From Morella rubra (Eukaryota; Streptophyta; Magnoliopsida; Fagales; Myricaceae): a DNA stretch of 64,000 nucleotides. Location: assembly GCA_003952965.2 (NCBI GenBank), contig CM025856.1, positions 13,286,386-13,350,385 of the forward strand, in the 5' to 3' direction. Under the pieces are notes generated by a model. The model was given only the letters and a program-made list of their open reading frames with translations. It was not told the origin of the DNA and did not search any database. Below, piece after piece: positions 49,836-61,900 of this stretch; position 1 is the stretch's first letter, and each line of letters starts with the position of its first letter. The translations under genes and the position numbers were made by a program.

Positions 49836-50191
49836 GGGCTCGTTTGCAAATTTTAACTCAGTGAAATATTTAAAAATTATTGTGAAACTTGAAAAAATCA
49901 GAGTTTTATTGATTTTTGTAAAAAAATAATAAAGAAAGCATAATTTTATAGGAATCGGTAGAACAGTGAATAGAAATAAATAAATTTTATAGAAATTAGT
50001 GAAAATGTAAAAAAAGAAATAATTTGAATGAATTTTTTATATTTATTGTAATAAAAATAGATAAATTGACAAAGGAGATATATTATTTTAAATTTATTTT
50101 ATTTGATACAAATTTAGTTATTTATTTTTGGAAATTAAAATTTTATAATAGTGAAATTTTTTGGTGAAATTAGTGTTTTGCAAACGCGCCC
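49836..50191. mobile_element. MITE-like element 1 (hAT type?)
   Basis: The imperfect terminal inverted repeats GGGCTCGTTTGCAAA (49,836) and TTTGCAAACGCGCCC (ending 50,191) enclose about 325 bases of extremely AT-rich non-coding DNA. The termini and size suit hAT-derived MITEs. I could not find a clean 8-bp target duplication. Confidence 0.5.
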
Positions 50192-50211
50192 ACTAGTTTG
50201 GTTTAGTTTAG

Positions 50212-50602
50212 AGGCATGTTCGTTTGTAAAAAGTATTCTAGAATACAAATGTATTTAACAAAATTTGCAAAATAAACATCCAAAATCTTAAAAATCCATG
50301 CACAAACACCAATACATTTTACACAATCTCCAATAGTTTTCACACAAACTCTAATATTTTTCAAAAAAAATTACAACAAATATTCTCTCTTATACTTTTT
50401 CACCTAACTCAATACTTTTTTATTAAAAATTACATCAAATCATCTCTCTCTACACCTTTTACAAACTTAACAAAAATTAAATATCTTTAAAATTTTCACT
50501 AACTTTTACACAAAAACCAATAAAACTCTAATCTACATAAATATTCACAATTCTATCAAAATCTAAAAAATCTTACAATTTTTTAAAAAACGAACATCCC
50601 CT
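50212..50602. mobile_element. MITE-like element 2 (hAT type?)
   Basis: The termini AGGCATGTTCGTTTGTAAAA (50,212) and AAAAAACGAACATCCCCT (ending about 50,602) are imperfect inverted repeats around AT-rich non-coding DNA, only 20 bases from MITE 1. The core GTTCGTTTG resembles the CTCGTTTGC end of MITE 1, so the two may be related. No target duplication was confirmed. Confidence 0.45.
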
Positions 50603-51215
50603 AGATTGACCTCCTTGCTATTTTCGAGAGACATGATGTTCTTAAAAAAACAAAAATAACTTTAAAGGTCATTCATTTGCGTTAGCTTAAAACTCGTATA
50701 TTTTATAAACTCAATTATCGATATAGATGCTATTCATTTTTAACAAATTATTAATATAATTCTGAACGGACTAATCTTGTGATTTATTGTTTAGATATAT
50801 TTTTTTTTTCTACTAATGAGGTTAGAGTAGACTATCCAACCTTGACAATACACATCCCAACTACGGTTTCAATGTCAATCTTCCTTATATAAGTAATTTC
50901 GGATGAACCGAAAAACCTATAAATCTAAAAAATTTCAATTACAGAACTGATTCTATCACGCCCCATGCCAGTATTTACCCCCTAATTATGCAAAGGGATT
51001 ATTAATCTGATAACTCTTTAAAAACAAGCTTCATTGTATTGAAATGTATAAGTATATAAGGAAGAAAAATAATAGTTTTCAGGGATAACAAACAAGTCAC
51101 ACTGAATTAAATAAGAAAAATAAAATAGATTAATTAAGGAGATGTCAAAGTTAAAGATAAAAAATAATAATTTGAAAGTACATAAAAGGAATTACAAATA
51201 CATATCTATGTTTTT
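50526..51215. repeat. Direct duplication, copy 1
   Basis: This begins inside the end of MITE 2 and is repeated as 51,475-52,197. More than 300 consecutive bases from about 50,600 match copy 2 exactly. The content is AT-rich and non-coding with a T run at about 50,800-50,809. Confidence 0.9.
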
Positions 51216-51474
51216 ATACACACTTCTTTAACAATAGTTGTTTACTGTTTAAAACAAAAAACTAATGAAGTATATTTGTCAATAAATTATCTTGATCAAC
51301 ATTATCTCAATTCTTGCCCTTTTGTCATACTTCAACTTTTTATTCAACATAATCATAAATGTCAGCATCTGGATCTCTATTTAAAAAGTGACTCTATACA
51401 AACATCTAATCAAAATAAAAGCATCAATTCAATTTTGATAAAACTTTCACTGTTTAACATAGGTTACAATATAT

Positions 51475-52197
51475 CTCTAATCTACAAAAATATTCACAAG
51501 GCGGGGCACGAACATCCTAGATTGACCTCCTTGCTATTTTCGAGAGACATGATGTTCTTAAAAAAACAAAAATAACTTTAAAGGTCATTCATTTGCGTTA
51601 GCTTAAAACTCGTATATTTTATAAACTCAATTATCGATATAGATGCTATTCATTTTTAACAAATTATTAATATAATTCTGAACGGACTAATCTTGTGATT
51701 TATTGTTTAGATATATTTTTTTTTTCTACTAATGAGGTTAGAGTAGACTATCCAACCTTGACAATACACATCCCAACTACGGTTTCAATGTCAATCTTCC
51801 TTATATAAGTAATTTCGGATGAACCGAAAAACCTATAAATCTAAAAAATTTCAATTACAGAACTGATTCTATCACGCCCCATGCCAGTATTTACCCCCTA
51901 GGCTCTCCTTCGAAATGAAATGTACACAAGCAGGGATTACGGCATTAATCTGATAACTGGCTTTAAAAACAAGCTTAGCGGAAACATTGTTTGAAATGTA
52001 TAAGTATATTAAGGAAGGAAAAATAATAGTTTTCAGGGATTTAACAAACAAGTACACTGAATTAAATAAAAAAATAAAATAGATTAATTAAGGAGATGTC
52101 AAAAGTTAAAGATAAAAAATAATAATTTGAAAGTAGGTTGTGGCGTAAGGAAGGATATAATAAAAGGAATTACAAATACATATCTATGTTTTTATAC
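51475..52197. repeat. Direct duplication, copy 2
   Basis: This matches copy 1 but carries clustered extra bases near 51,497-51,510, 51,900-52,000 and 52,137-52,160, while the rest is identical. It includes the very end of MITE 2, so the duplication came after that MITE insertion or was created in assembly. 259 bases of unrelated AT-rich DNA lie between the copies. Confidence 0.9.
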
Positions 52198-53400
52198 TTG
52201 TAGCACTTTACAAAAAAGAAAAACCTTTTATGAAGATACAAAATTACGAGATAATAAATACAAAAACGGAAGTTGTCTACAACTTTCTATCCTACCACAT
52301 CCATGAAACCGGCTAACTGTAACAGGATCTAAAACAAAAAGTGACTACCATTGATGTCTAGTCAATATCCGACTCAATGTCGGAGGTTAGGTCAATAATC
52401 TTATTATTTCGTTGCCCTCCACCGGCACCGCGGTGGAGAAGGGACAACATGCAGAAGAGCCGGATCAACATCGACCAAACCGAAATCCTCAATTCGAGGA
52501 ACTGGAGATGCAGTGGATCCTTGAGGTACCATTGGGGCTCGTACCCCGCGAATACTTCAAAAGATTCGGTGATATAAGTCCATAATTTAACTACTACAAT
52601 GTAGGGATCAACATCCAAAGTCTGCTCGCTCATAAATGTCAGCATCTGATATATCCGATGTCCACGATAGTACATACAAGAGATTAAACAATAAAAGGGG
52701 TGAGTCTTATTGACTCAGTAAAAAGGAAAAAAAAAAAAGAATATGCCACACAAAACAGATAAGCATGAATAATCAAAATAATCTGTAAGCATCAATAACA
52801 CTAAACAGGAAAATGATGCAATGCAAGAATGATGCATCTGTTTCCCGGTCACTGTACTTTCTTTCTTTCTGTCGAGGTGTCCTTTCATCGCTCTGTTTAA
52901 CCCTCAGAGTTAGGGTTGTGCGTCCCTCCTTTTCTCTAGGACTATCCCGTGCCCCGGCACTAGGACCCTGTCAAGCGTACCTTGTTTCAACGCCAGGGAT
53001 ACCAACCACTATCCTTTCAATAGTGGCTTGCACTATCCCACTGTGAACGGTACCGTCACCTTGTTATAGGACCACCTCTGGGTATGAGTTTCATTTCGGT
53101 CATGTCGGTCAATAGTATCCCCATAACCATGATATGTTGATGTTATATGGACAATACACATAACAGATGTACAATTCATAAATATCCATAAATAAACTGT
53201 ACGATTTAGCATTGGACATAAGAAATAAAATATAGAAATTAACATTAAATGATCAATCTCCCCTAAGTTTTCGCATGGAGGCTTTTTGGGCCTTCTTAGA
53301 CCCTACCGGTCTATCCTTAAGTTTTTTTTGTTTTTTTTTTTTCGGGCTTGTTTAGGGTTAACGGGCCTAAAGTCCATTTAGGCCACTAAACGAGCTTTGT
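52198..53400 (-). repeat. Unclassified dispersed repeat, copy B
   Basis: This is collinear with copy A (18,430-19,900). The minus-strand ORF at 52,358-52,675 (105 codons) has DVDPYIVVVKLWTYI, then WYLKDPLHLQF, and ends in the acidic tail LTSDIESDID. Downstream non-coding blocks with GTCCCTCC, ATCCCGTGCC and GGTACCGTCACC (52,922-53,055) match copy A in order. The ORF looks like the C-terminal part of an element-encoded protein of unknown type. Confidence 0.6.
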
Positions 53401-53699
53401 GATTTGAGCCCCTACTTTTACTTGGTTTGGACTCAATTTTGGACTTCCCCATCTATTTTTCATGCTCTACACAGCCATCAAATTATTGTTCCAGTTCAGA
53501 CTTTTTTACCCTAAAGTTTTGTGTGAAATGCTGAAATTACTCTTAGAGACATCCAGGGGCATTTTCGACCTTTCCCGACCTCCGTTTGACCTGCAATTTT
53601 TACTGGGACTTTTGTGACCATATACTACACGTACACAAATTTCCAGGCCAAAACTCTAAGGATTTCATGGTAATGTTTTGGACAGCAAAGGGTTTATTG
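53401..53699. other. Unassigned stretch between repeat B and the copia element
   Basis: There is no ORF or element end that I can identify. It may still belong to the repeat B family, since copy A also has unassigned sequence on this side. Confidence 0.35.
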
Positions 53700-54875
53700 T
53701 AAGTCCGAATAAATTTTAAAACTTTTTCAAGAATTTAAGCAATATAATGATAAAGCATAAAACACAACAAGGAGAGATATGAGCAAGTAAAAAGAAGAAA
53801 TGGAGTTAAAGAGATGACACCGTAATTTTAGGTGGTTCGGCTAACCCTTGCCTACGTCCACCCCAAGCTATTTACTTCCTTGGGCTTCTTTTCACTATTC
53901 TTCAAATAGCAAATACACCTTAGCTTCCAGGTGCTAAGGAACCTTTACAAAGCGTTTTTCGAGCTCACGCTTAAACTCTCTTTACAAATTCCAAAACCAA
54001 GGGATTTCTTCAACCCACACGAGTAGGACTAGTGTTTACCCAACGCTCAAGTGGTTTATAAAGGATGGGTACAAAGGAAGATCAAAGAATGGCTCTTAAA
54101 GCCGAATATACAAGTGTAAAGCACAAAGCAGTGCAACAAGACAAAGATCTCAGTAGAAAGCTGAAGTTTGGCAGAGGAATCACAAGCTTTCCTTGTAGGT
54201 GTGGTCTTTTCTCTTCTTCAAAGCACTTTCTCTCTCTAGAAGTTAGGTCGTAGAATAATTGCAAAGTCTATGCGTACGATTCTTGTCTTCTTTCTCTTTT
54301 TCTTCTGGTATTTAAATCTTCTTGACTTCAACGGTCATGAAAGCTAGCAAGAAGGACCGTTGGAGAGGCGCTCATGTCATTTGAAAGTGATTTGAAGGTT
54401 CTGACAAATATTCAAAATTTTCATTAAACCACATGACATGTGTTGACACATCAAAAATTGAACTGGAGTTGAGCTCTCGGGAGTCAGTGCAATGTGTCGA
54501 CATCATAAAGCCAATGTGTCTACACTAGTCTTGGTCTGGAAAAGATGTCTCGGGTGTAAGTGCAATGTGTCGACACTATGGTTCAATGTGTCGACACTTA
54601 AAAAGTGCTAGAAAGAAAATCAGCAACTTTAAAGCATCCAAACCATTCCAAAACCTTTTAAACACCTACAAAGGGAAAAATTGATCTTATCAACTTGTGT
54701 AATGGTGTTCAAGTCCTCTTATAAGCATTTTAGATAGAAAAATATGATCTTTTGAAACATAGTTTTTAGAAAAGAGGATTGACAATATAAAATATAAAAG
54801 TCTTCAAAACACTTAAAATTTTTGTTATCATCAAAATCAATTATGGATTGTTTGCAAAACAACCTTGGGCTAACA
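53700..54875 (-). repeat. 3' LTR of the copia fossil
   Basis: On the minus strand it begins TGTTAGCCC at 54,875, directly after the purine tract. It contains a cluster of TGTGTCGACAC-type palindromes (54,430-54,600) and the plant-LTR phrase GGTGGTTCGGCTAACC (53,831 on the plus strand). It aligns with 63,200-63,960 of the opposite LTR. The outer end near 53,700 is not sharp. Confidence 0.7.
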
Positions 54876-54890
54876 ATCTCCCCCTTTTTG
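54876..54890 (-). promoter_or_regulatory. Polypurine tract of the copia fossil
   Basis: Minus-strand AAAAAGGGGGAGAT lies immediately before the TGTTAG of the 3' LTR, the standard position for plus-strand priming. Confidence 0.7.
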
Positions 54891-55519
54891 ATGATGACAA
54901 AACCATTTTAAAAACGACAATTTGCTAACAAATAGAAAAGCTCCCCCTGAGAACAAGCAGGAGTTTTTCATGACATTTTTAGCAAAAAGGACTTTGAGAT
55001 TTTACAAAAATTTTGCAAGAGTTTCCTTTGTAAATTGAGGTTTCCAAATACTTAAAAACATGAAAGAGCACTTCTAAATCCTTTCTCCAAAACCCCCAAA
55101 CTTCCAATATACCATCAGAACACAAGACTTCATATTTTGAGGATTGAGAGTTAGGAATTATTACTTGTAAAGCAAGTCTCAATTTCACAATGAAGTGCAA
55201 AGAGAGCACTTCTCAAAGTTCTTATAGATACCAATGAGATAATCAACAGATATAAGCAAAATCAAAGAGTCCATTGAAGACAAATAAATACTAGAGCTAT
55301 TCATTAGAAACTGGCAAGTCAAAAAATTCAGCCAACAATGATTACAAGGCATATAGAGGACAAACTAAGATAAGTAAGATAAGTACAAAAATAGAGAATG
55401 TCCTCTATAAGAGCTAGGAAGTCAGCAATACACTAAACTTTTCCCCCTTTGGCATCATAAAAAAAAATAGGACAAGGGGAAGATCAAAGGTAGGAGGAGT
55501 AGGGTCAAGGGTAATTTTT

Positions 55520-57039
55520 AGGTTTCTTGATAGGAGGAGGAGGATGCTCGATCTCAAATTTCTTCAGCCATTCCATCCAAGTCGTGGAGAACCAATACGT
55601 CCACTTCAGTACATGAGGACGAAGATTACGATCAAATCCATATGCACTTCTGTGGCCTGAACAACATCCTCAGCTGATTTTTGCACAAATGTCTGAAGCT
55701 CAGCAGATGTGGCTTTGAATTCATTAACAGTATCTTGAATCACATTGCTAGCCACATGGATGCTATTGTTGACTTGGTGCTCGAGAGCGCGCATATCCTT
55801 ATCCAGAGTACCAAAGCGCTCAGTATGAGCGGTGAGCAGCTTTTTAATATCGTCAAACCCCGTTTTCATACTGGTGACCATAACGTTTAGAGTCTGACCC
55901 AATCTCTTCTGTTCTTCCTTTATTTCATCCATGGAAGCTTCAAGGGAATTTAACCGAGGCACATGAGAACTACCAGTGACCCTCCGTGAGGAATATCCAA
56001 TCGGGGGAGGAGAAATAGAAAGAGGAGTGTTCTCACTTATAGGTGTTCAAGTCCCCATAGGAGTTCTTGCAGTTGCTTCCTCTTCCTCATCTTCACTCTC
56101 TTCTTCAGAATCTGAACCCCCTTCTCTTCCTTTTTGAGGTGTCACAACACCTTTCCTAACCCATTCTTCATCCTCATTTTGCATAAAACCCATCAACCTA
56201 AGAGTTTTCTTATTATACTCCTTAGATTCTTTGGATTTTTCTCTAACTTCCCCTGTCATATCAACCTCAAGGGCATGAAACATGTGAGTAAAAACATCCC
56301 ATAGGGGAGCCCTTGTTTCTTCTTTTCAGTGGCAGCTTTCATATGGTTGAGCATTAAGTGACCAAGGTTCAAACGTGTGCGAGTAACCAAGCAGTACATT
56401 ACAAATAATTCTAGGAAAGTAATGTACTCAAATTTTCCAGTCCTTGGCAAAATAATATTACAAACCATATGATGTAAGATCCTTCTATGTATTGACAATC
56501 ACTGGCAGTGGGTCTAATCACTTCACTGAGGGTTGGATTATCCAACACAACCCTAAGAATGTCTATGGGCTCAACTTTAGACATACCCGACCATCCATAG
56601 GCATCAAAGAACTTCTTTCCATCATTAGGGGCAGAGGCCAAAGCATTCAACGAAGCAACTGACATATCAAGTTGTTTGCCATTCACATAGCTGTTGGCAT
56701 CATCAGATGTTGAATATTGAAAGTTTGCATAAACCAACTTCACCAAATAAACATAACAATCCACTTTCAAATTCACAAAAACACTCATCCCTGATATTCA
56801 AACATCTCTTAAAATCAAACCACTTTCACTAAACCATTTAAAATCTGCCCAACGACCAGCAATGACCTTTCGGTTTCTATAATCTTGAACAAAACGATTT
56901 TTACAAAGCCCTGACCTGTAAATGCGGCCTCTGGAGTAGGAGCGGGTTCCTCAGTGCTTTTCCCTTTCTTCCGTGTCCTTGAACTGACAGAGGTGGGCGT
57001 TTGATGAGCGGGACGCTTGGAGCGGCTGGAAGACATCAC
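55520..57039 (-). pseudogene. Extra ORF downstream of pol (plant transposon protein family), decayed
   Basis: It starts with a basic, Ser/Thr-rich segment (57,039-56,940, SRTRKKGK). A middle region follows of the type found in the extra ORFs of SIRE-like elements. An acidic stretch (about 56,050-56,130) and a C-terminal heptad-like part (55,606-55,962) come last and look like a coiled coil. This ORF type has been called envelope-like in SIRE elements, but no membrane anchor is evident here. It is broken in several places. Confidence 0.6.
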
Positions 57040-57689
57040 GGCAGAGGCGAAACGAGGAGTTTAAGGGCTGTCGGCGGTGAAATTTGTGAACCGGGCAGTG
57101 GGTAAATGGGATTTGTGAGGGAAGAGAGAAAATGGCGCCGTTTGGGAGAGAAATAGGATTCTGTGAGTTGGAGGGAAGATAAGTGCCGACTCTAGCCCTA
57201 AAGAGTATTAATAAGACACGCGTGCCCCATTTTTAAAAACACTAAACTCGAAAGATGTGTCGACACATTGATGTGTCGACACATTGCACATGTTCCCGAA
57301 TGCATTTTTAAAGGGGCTCTCGGAAGGGAGGCTTGTGTGTCGACACATTGATTTATGGTGTCGACACATACTTCCTTAGTGCAAACTGCCATGAAAACCA
57401 GAAGTGTTGACACTTGTTTTACCAAGTGTTGGCACATGCCAGGCAAAAAGAATACATACAAAGATTTCACAAGGAATAAGCAAATGATTATAATAGAACA
57501 TGAATAGAGAGCAACTTAAGCACAAATCAAAACATGTCCAATGCACTCAATAACATAATTAATATGACAAATTAAGCACAACACCAATTTAATCCGAAGG
57601 AAATCTCATTCCAATTTCTTGACGAATAAAGCAAAATCTATCCTCATTAAGGGGTTTTGTGAAAATATCCGCCAATTGAAGGTCGGTAT

Positions 57690-58980
57690 TTACGAACTCA
57701 AGAACAATATCCCTTTTTGAGCATGATCTCGAATAAAATGATGCTTAATCTCAATATGTTTTGTCCTAGAGTGCTGAATTGGATTTTTTGTAAGATTAAT
57801 CGCACTGGTGTTGTCACATTTTATTGGGATGAGAGAATAATGAAGATTAAAATCTTCCAATTGATGTTTCATCCACAATACTTGTGCACAACAATTGCCC
57901 ACGGCAATATACTCGGCTTCCGTGGTTGATAAAGCCACGGAATTTTATTTTTTACAACACCAAGAGACTAGTGAGGGTCCAAGAAATTGACATGCACCAC
58001 TAGTACTCTTTCTATCAATTTTACACCCTGCATAATCCGCATCCGAGTATCCTTGTAAATTAAATTCAACACTTTTGGATAAAACAAACCAAGATTTTGA
58101 GTGCCAACAAGATATCTAAAATCCTTTTGACTGCAAGGAGATGAGATTCCTTAGGACATGATTGAAATCTAGCACACATACATACACTAAACATTATATC
58201 GGGTCTACTAGCGGTAAGATATAGTAAGGAGCCAATCATACCTCGATACTTCGTTTGGTCCACATCCTTACCTTTCTCATCCTTTTCCATTTTTGTAGAT
58301 GGACTCATAGGTGTGCTCATAGATTTTGAATTGTCCATGTTGAATCTTTTGAGAGATCTCTTGTATACTTAGCTTGATTTATGAAGATGCCTTCACTACA
58401 TTGTTTGATTTGGAGCCCAAGAAAGTAGTTCAATTCTCCCATAAGGCTCATCTCAAATTCACCTTGCATAACTTGAGAAAACTCTTGACACAAAGATTCA
58501 TTAGTAGATCCAAAAATAATGTCATCAACATAAATTTGAACCGTTAACAATTCATTTTCTTTTTCTTTAGTGAAAAGAGTAGTATCAATTTTACCTCGTG
58601 AAAAACCATTTTCAATAAGAAAGGAACTTAGACGTTCATACCATGCTCGAGGTGCTTGTTTCAATCCATAAAGCCTTTGTGAGCTTGTACACATGATTTG
58701 AAATTTCTCATCTTCAAAGCCCGGTGGTTGCTCAACATATACTTCCTCCGAAAGGAATCCATTTAGAAATGCACTTTTCACATCCATTTGAAAGAGTTTA
58801 AAATCTTTATAACAAGCGAAAGGAGTAACATGCGAATAGATTCTAAACGAGCAACGGGAGCAAAGGTTTCATCAAAATCAATTCCCTCTTCTTGATTGTA
58901 ACCTTGGGCTACCAATCTTGCCTTGTTCCTCACTACAATCCCGGATTCATCCAATTTGTTTCTAAAACCCATTTTGTACC
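57690..58980 (-). pseudogene. Copia reverse transcriptase and RNase H region
   Basis: Copia RT features appear in order: [10 protein letters not shown] (about 58,920), the [10 protein letters not shown] block (58,787), a YVDDI catalytic box (about 58,530), the ASRPDIMF block (about 58,200) and RNase H with STTEAEYIA (about 57,920). It is part of the decayed copia fossil. Confidence 0.85.
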
Positions 58981-59159
58981 AATAATTGGATAATCCTTGG
59001 GTCTAGGAACTAGATGCCATACTTGGTTTTTCTCAAATTGTTTTAACTCCTCTTCCATAGCATGGATCCAACTTTCATCATCTTTAGCCTCAAGAAAATT
59101 TTTAGGCTCAAGTTGAGAAAGTAAAGCAAAATTATTAGCTTGGTTTAAAGAAGAGCGAG

Positions 59160-60090
59160 TGCTTACCCTTTCTCAACATTACCAATAATTTGCTGAAGAG
59201 GATGACTCTTGATGTATCTCCAAGACTTTGGTAGATCATTGTTGACTTGTTGACCTTCTTCTTGTGATTCTTGAGATGCTTGATCTTGTACATGTGTTTC
59301 TTCCTTATCTTCATTTATAGCGAGTTTCTCAACCTCTTTGTCAAGATCTATAACATCTTCTTCATTTCTTTTCACAAGATTGTTAGATTCATAAAAAACA
59401 ACATGGACTGATTCTTCAACAACCAAAGTACGTTTATTAAAAACACGATAAGCTTTACTAGAAGTTGAATACCAAGAAATATACCTTCATCCGCTTTTGC
59501 ATCGAACTTACCCAAATTGTCTTTGTTGTTGTTGAGCACAAAACATTTGCATCCAAAGACATGAAAATAACCAATGTTGGGTTTTCTATCATTCCATAGC
59601 TCATATGGGGTTTTCTTAAGAATAGGTCTAATCATGCAACGGTTCATAACATAGCAACTTGTGCTAACTGCTTCAGCCCAGAAGTAGTCAGCAAGTTGTT
59701 TTCACATAGCAAGGTTCTAGCCATTTCTTCAAGAGTCCTATTCTTCCTCTCTACAACACCATTTTGTTGAGGAGTTCTAGGAGCCGAGAAGTTATGGTTA
59801 ATACCGTTTTCACCACAAAACTTTTCAAAGAGGTATTTTCAAATTCTTTTCCATGATCACTCCTTATGCTAGAAATAGCAAAACCCTTTTCATTTTGAAT
59901 TCTCTTGCTAAGTTTTTCAAAAGCATGAAAAGCCTCATCTTTATGAGCTAGGAATATAACCCATGTGAATCTACTGAAATCATCAACAACAACAAAGCCA
60001 TAATGTTTGCCACCCAAGCTCAATGTTCGGGTTGGACCAAATAAGTCCATGTGTAGAAGTTGAAGTGGTCTAGAAGTGGACACACATTTT
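59160..60090 (-). pseudogene. Copia integrase region with C-terminal linker
   Basis: The integrase core begins at LLHMDLFGP (about 60,055), with VVDDFSRFTWV (about 59,985) and IRSDHGKEF (about 59,860). It is followed by the copia-type C-terminal block HVFGCKCFVLN (about 59,560) and an acidic linker (59,163-59,426) before RT. It is part of the fossil. Confidence 0.85.
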
Positions 60091-60459
60091 TGGGCTTAAA
60101 AGAGATTTTGTTTGTTTGCCTTTTTGACAAGCTGCACAAATTTTATCTTTTTCAAAAGAAGGTTAGGCAAACCCGAAACAAGATTTTTTTGGCTAATTTT
60201 GAAATCAAGTCCATGCTTGCATGAGCAAGCCTTCTATGCCACAGCCAACTATCCTTGTCATTTAGAGCTGAAAAGACATTTTATATTTTTGAAGAGATAT
60301 TCTCTAAATGAAAATGTATCCACATTTTCAAATTGTGTCCGAAAAACAACAAACAAGACTTTCTTGTTTCACTTATCTTCAACAATACATATTGATGATT
60401 CAAAAATGACTGGTTTCCCTGTCACATAATTGACTAATACTCAAGAGATTATGCTTTAA

Positions 60460-61900
60460 ACCATCAACAGAAGTATTTCAATAATGGGATTAGGAGACAT
60501 ACCAATGCTAACAACAAGTATTTTACCTTTGTCATTGTCACCAAAGGTAACGAACCCTTTTCTTGAAGACAAAGAGAATTAAACCAACTCTTGTCTCCGG
60601 TCATGTGCTTGGAGCATCCACTGTCAAGGACCCAATGTTCCTTGGTTTCATTGGACTTCAAGCACTCCTGCAAAAAGGATCAAGTCTCGACTTTTGGTAC
60701 CCAAATCCTTTTGGGTCCATTCGGTGTTAGAATTAAATTCCTTCACCTTATCTTTTTGGATCCACACAAACTTGATCCCATGAGTGGATTTCCTTTCTAG
60801 TTGGACAAGTGTGTGAAATGTGTCATTTTTTCCACAAAAATTACAAATGGTAAAAATGTAGATGATTTAATAATTACATCGGAGTTTAGTTTTTGGATTA
60901 AACGAATTATAATCCAATCCCACTTTTGTTGAAACAACATCTTTGTGAACCAAGAAGAATATCAAGGTTTCTTTTTCCTTGAGTGAATCTTGCAAGATCT
61001 TGAGTGAGAGAGTCAACTTTCCTTTTTAAGTCAGTGTTTTCAGATTTTATATCATTTACTTTTCTTGCAGATTTTCTCATTTTCTTTTGTGACTTTGCAA
61101 GATCTCTCCAAGAGAAACAACTTGTATTTTTAAAGTATCCTTTTCTTGAATAAGTACATCAAGGTTTTTTTTAAGACAATCAATACTTTGAAAACACTTC
61201 TTCAATTCAAGATATTGTTATCAAAAGCGTCTTGTAATTCGTCAAAAGAGAAAGAGAAAGTCTTGTACCTCATCTTCATTTTTTTGCCATGAAGCAAAGA
61301 TAGCAACTTCTTTCATTGCTATCATTATCACTCCCATCAGACTCTCCCCTATGCAACTAAAATGCTTTCTTTTTTCTTTAAAATCCTTGATTTGTTGTGG
61401 GTCAAGGTTGGGGCAATGCCGTCGTCTTGTCCATAGCATTCTTGATCCGAAGCAAATAATGTCATTTTTCTTGCTATTATCTCCTTTGTAGCTTGTCTTC
61501 CTTGGAAAATTTTTTATCTCCTTGTTTCTTCCAGAAGAACTTCTTGAATCTCTTGGTGAACAATGTCATTTCCTCATCATCTTGGAAGACTCATCATCAT
61601 GAGCATGAGGCTTTCAAGGCAATGCCTGTTTTTCCTTTTCCTTCATCCTCAATCTTCTTTTACTTGATTCATCTCATGTGTCATGAGAAATCCCATGAGC
61701 TATCCAAAGTGCTTGGGTCAGTTTTTGGCTTCTTGAATGGTGATTGGGGGTCCAAGCTTTTGGTAAAGCATATAATATCGAGATCTTTGCAAGAGAGAGA
61801 AATGAGATTGATGAAGGAGTTAGATGAAGGTTTCATTAAACGCAGACATACGGATTTTGTGATATAAATTCTTCATTGTCATAGCTTTTCCAAATTAATA
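60460..61900 (-). pseudogene. Copia gag and protease region
   Basis: The protease active-site block LDSGCSKHMTG lies at about 60,615. A Cys-x2-Cys nucleic-acid-binding knuckle remnant is near 60,830, and a coiled-coil-rich gag follows up to about 61,900. It is heavily decayed, with no long open frame. Confidence 0.7.
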
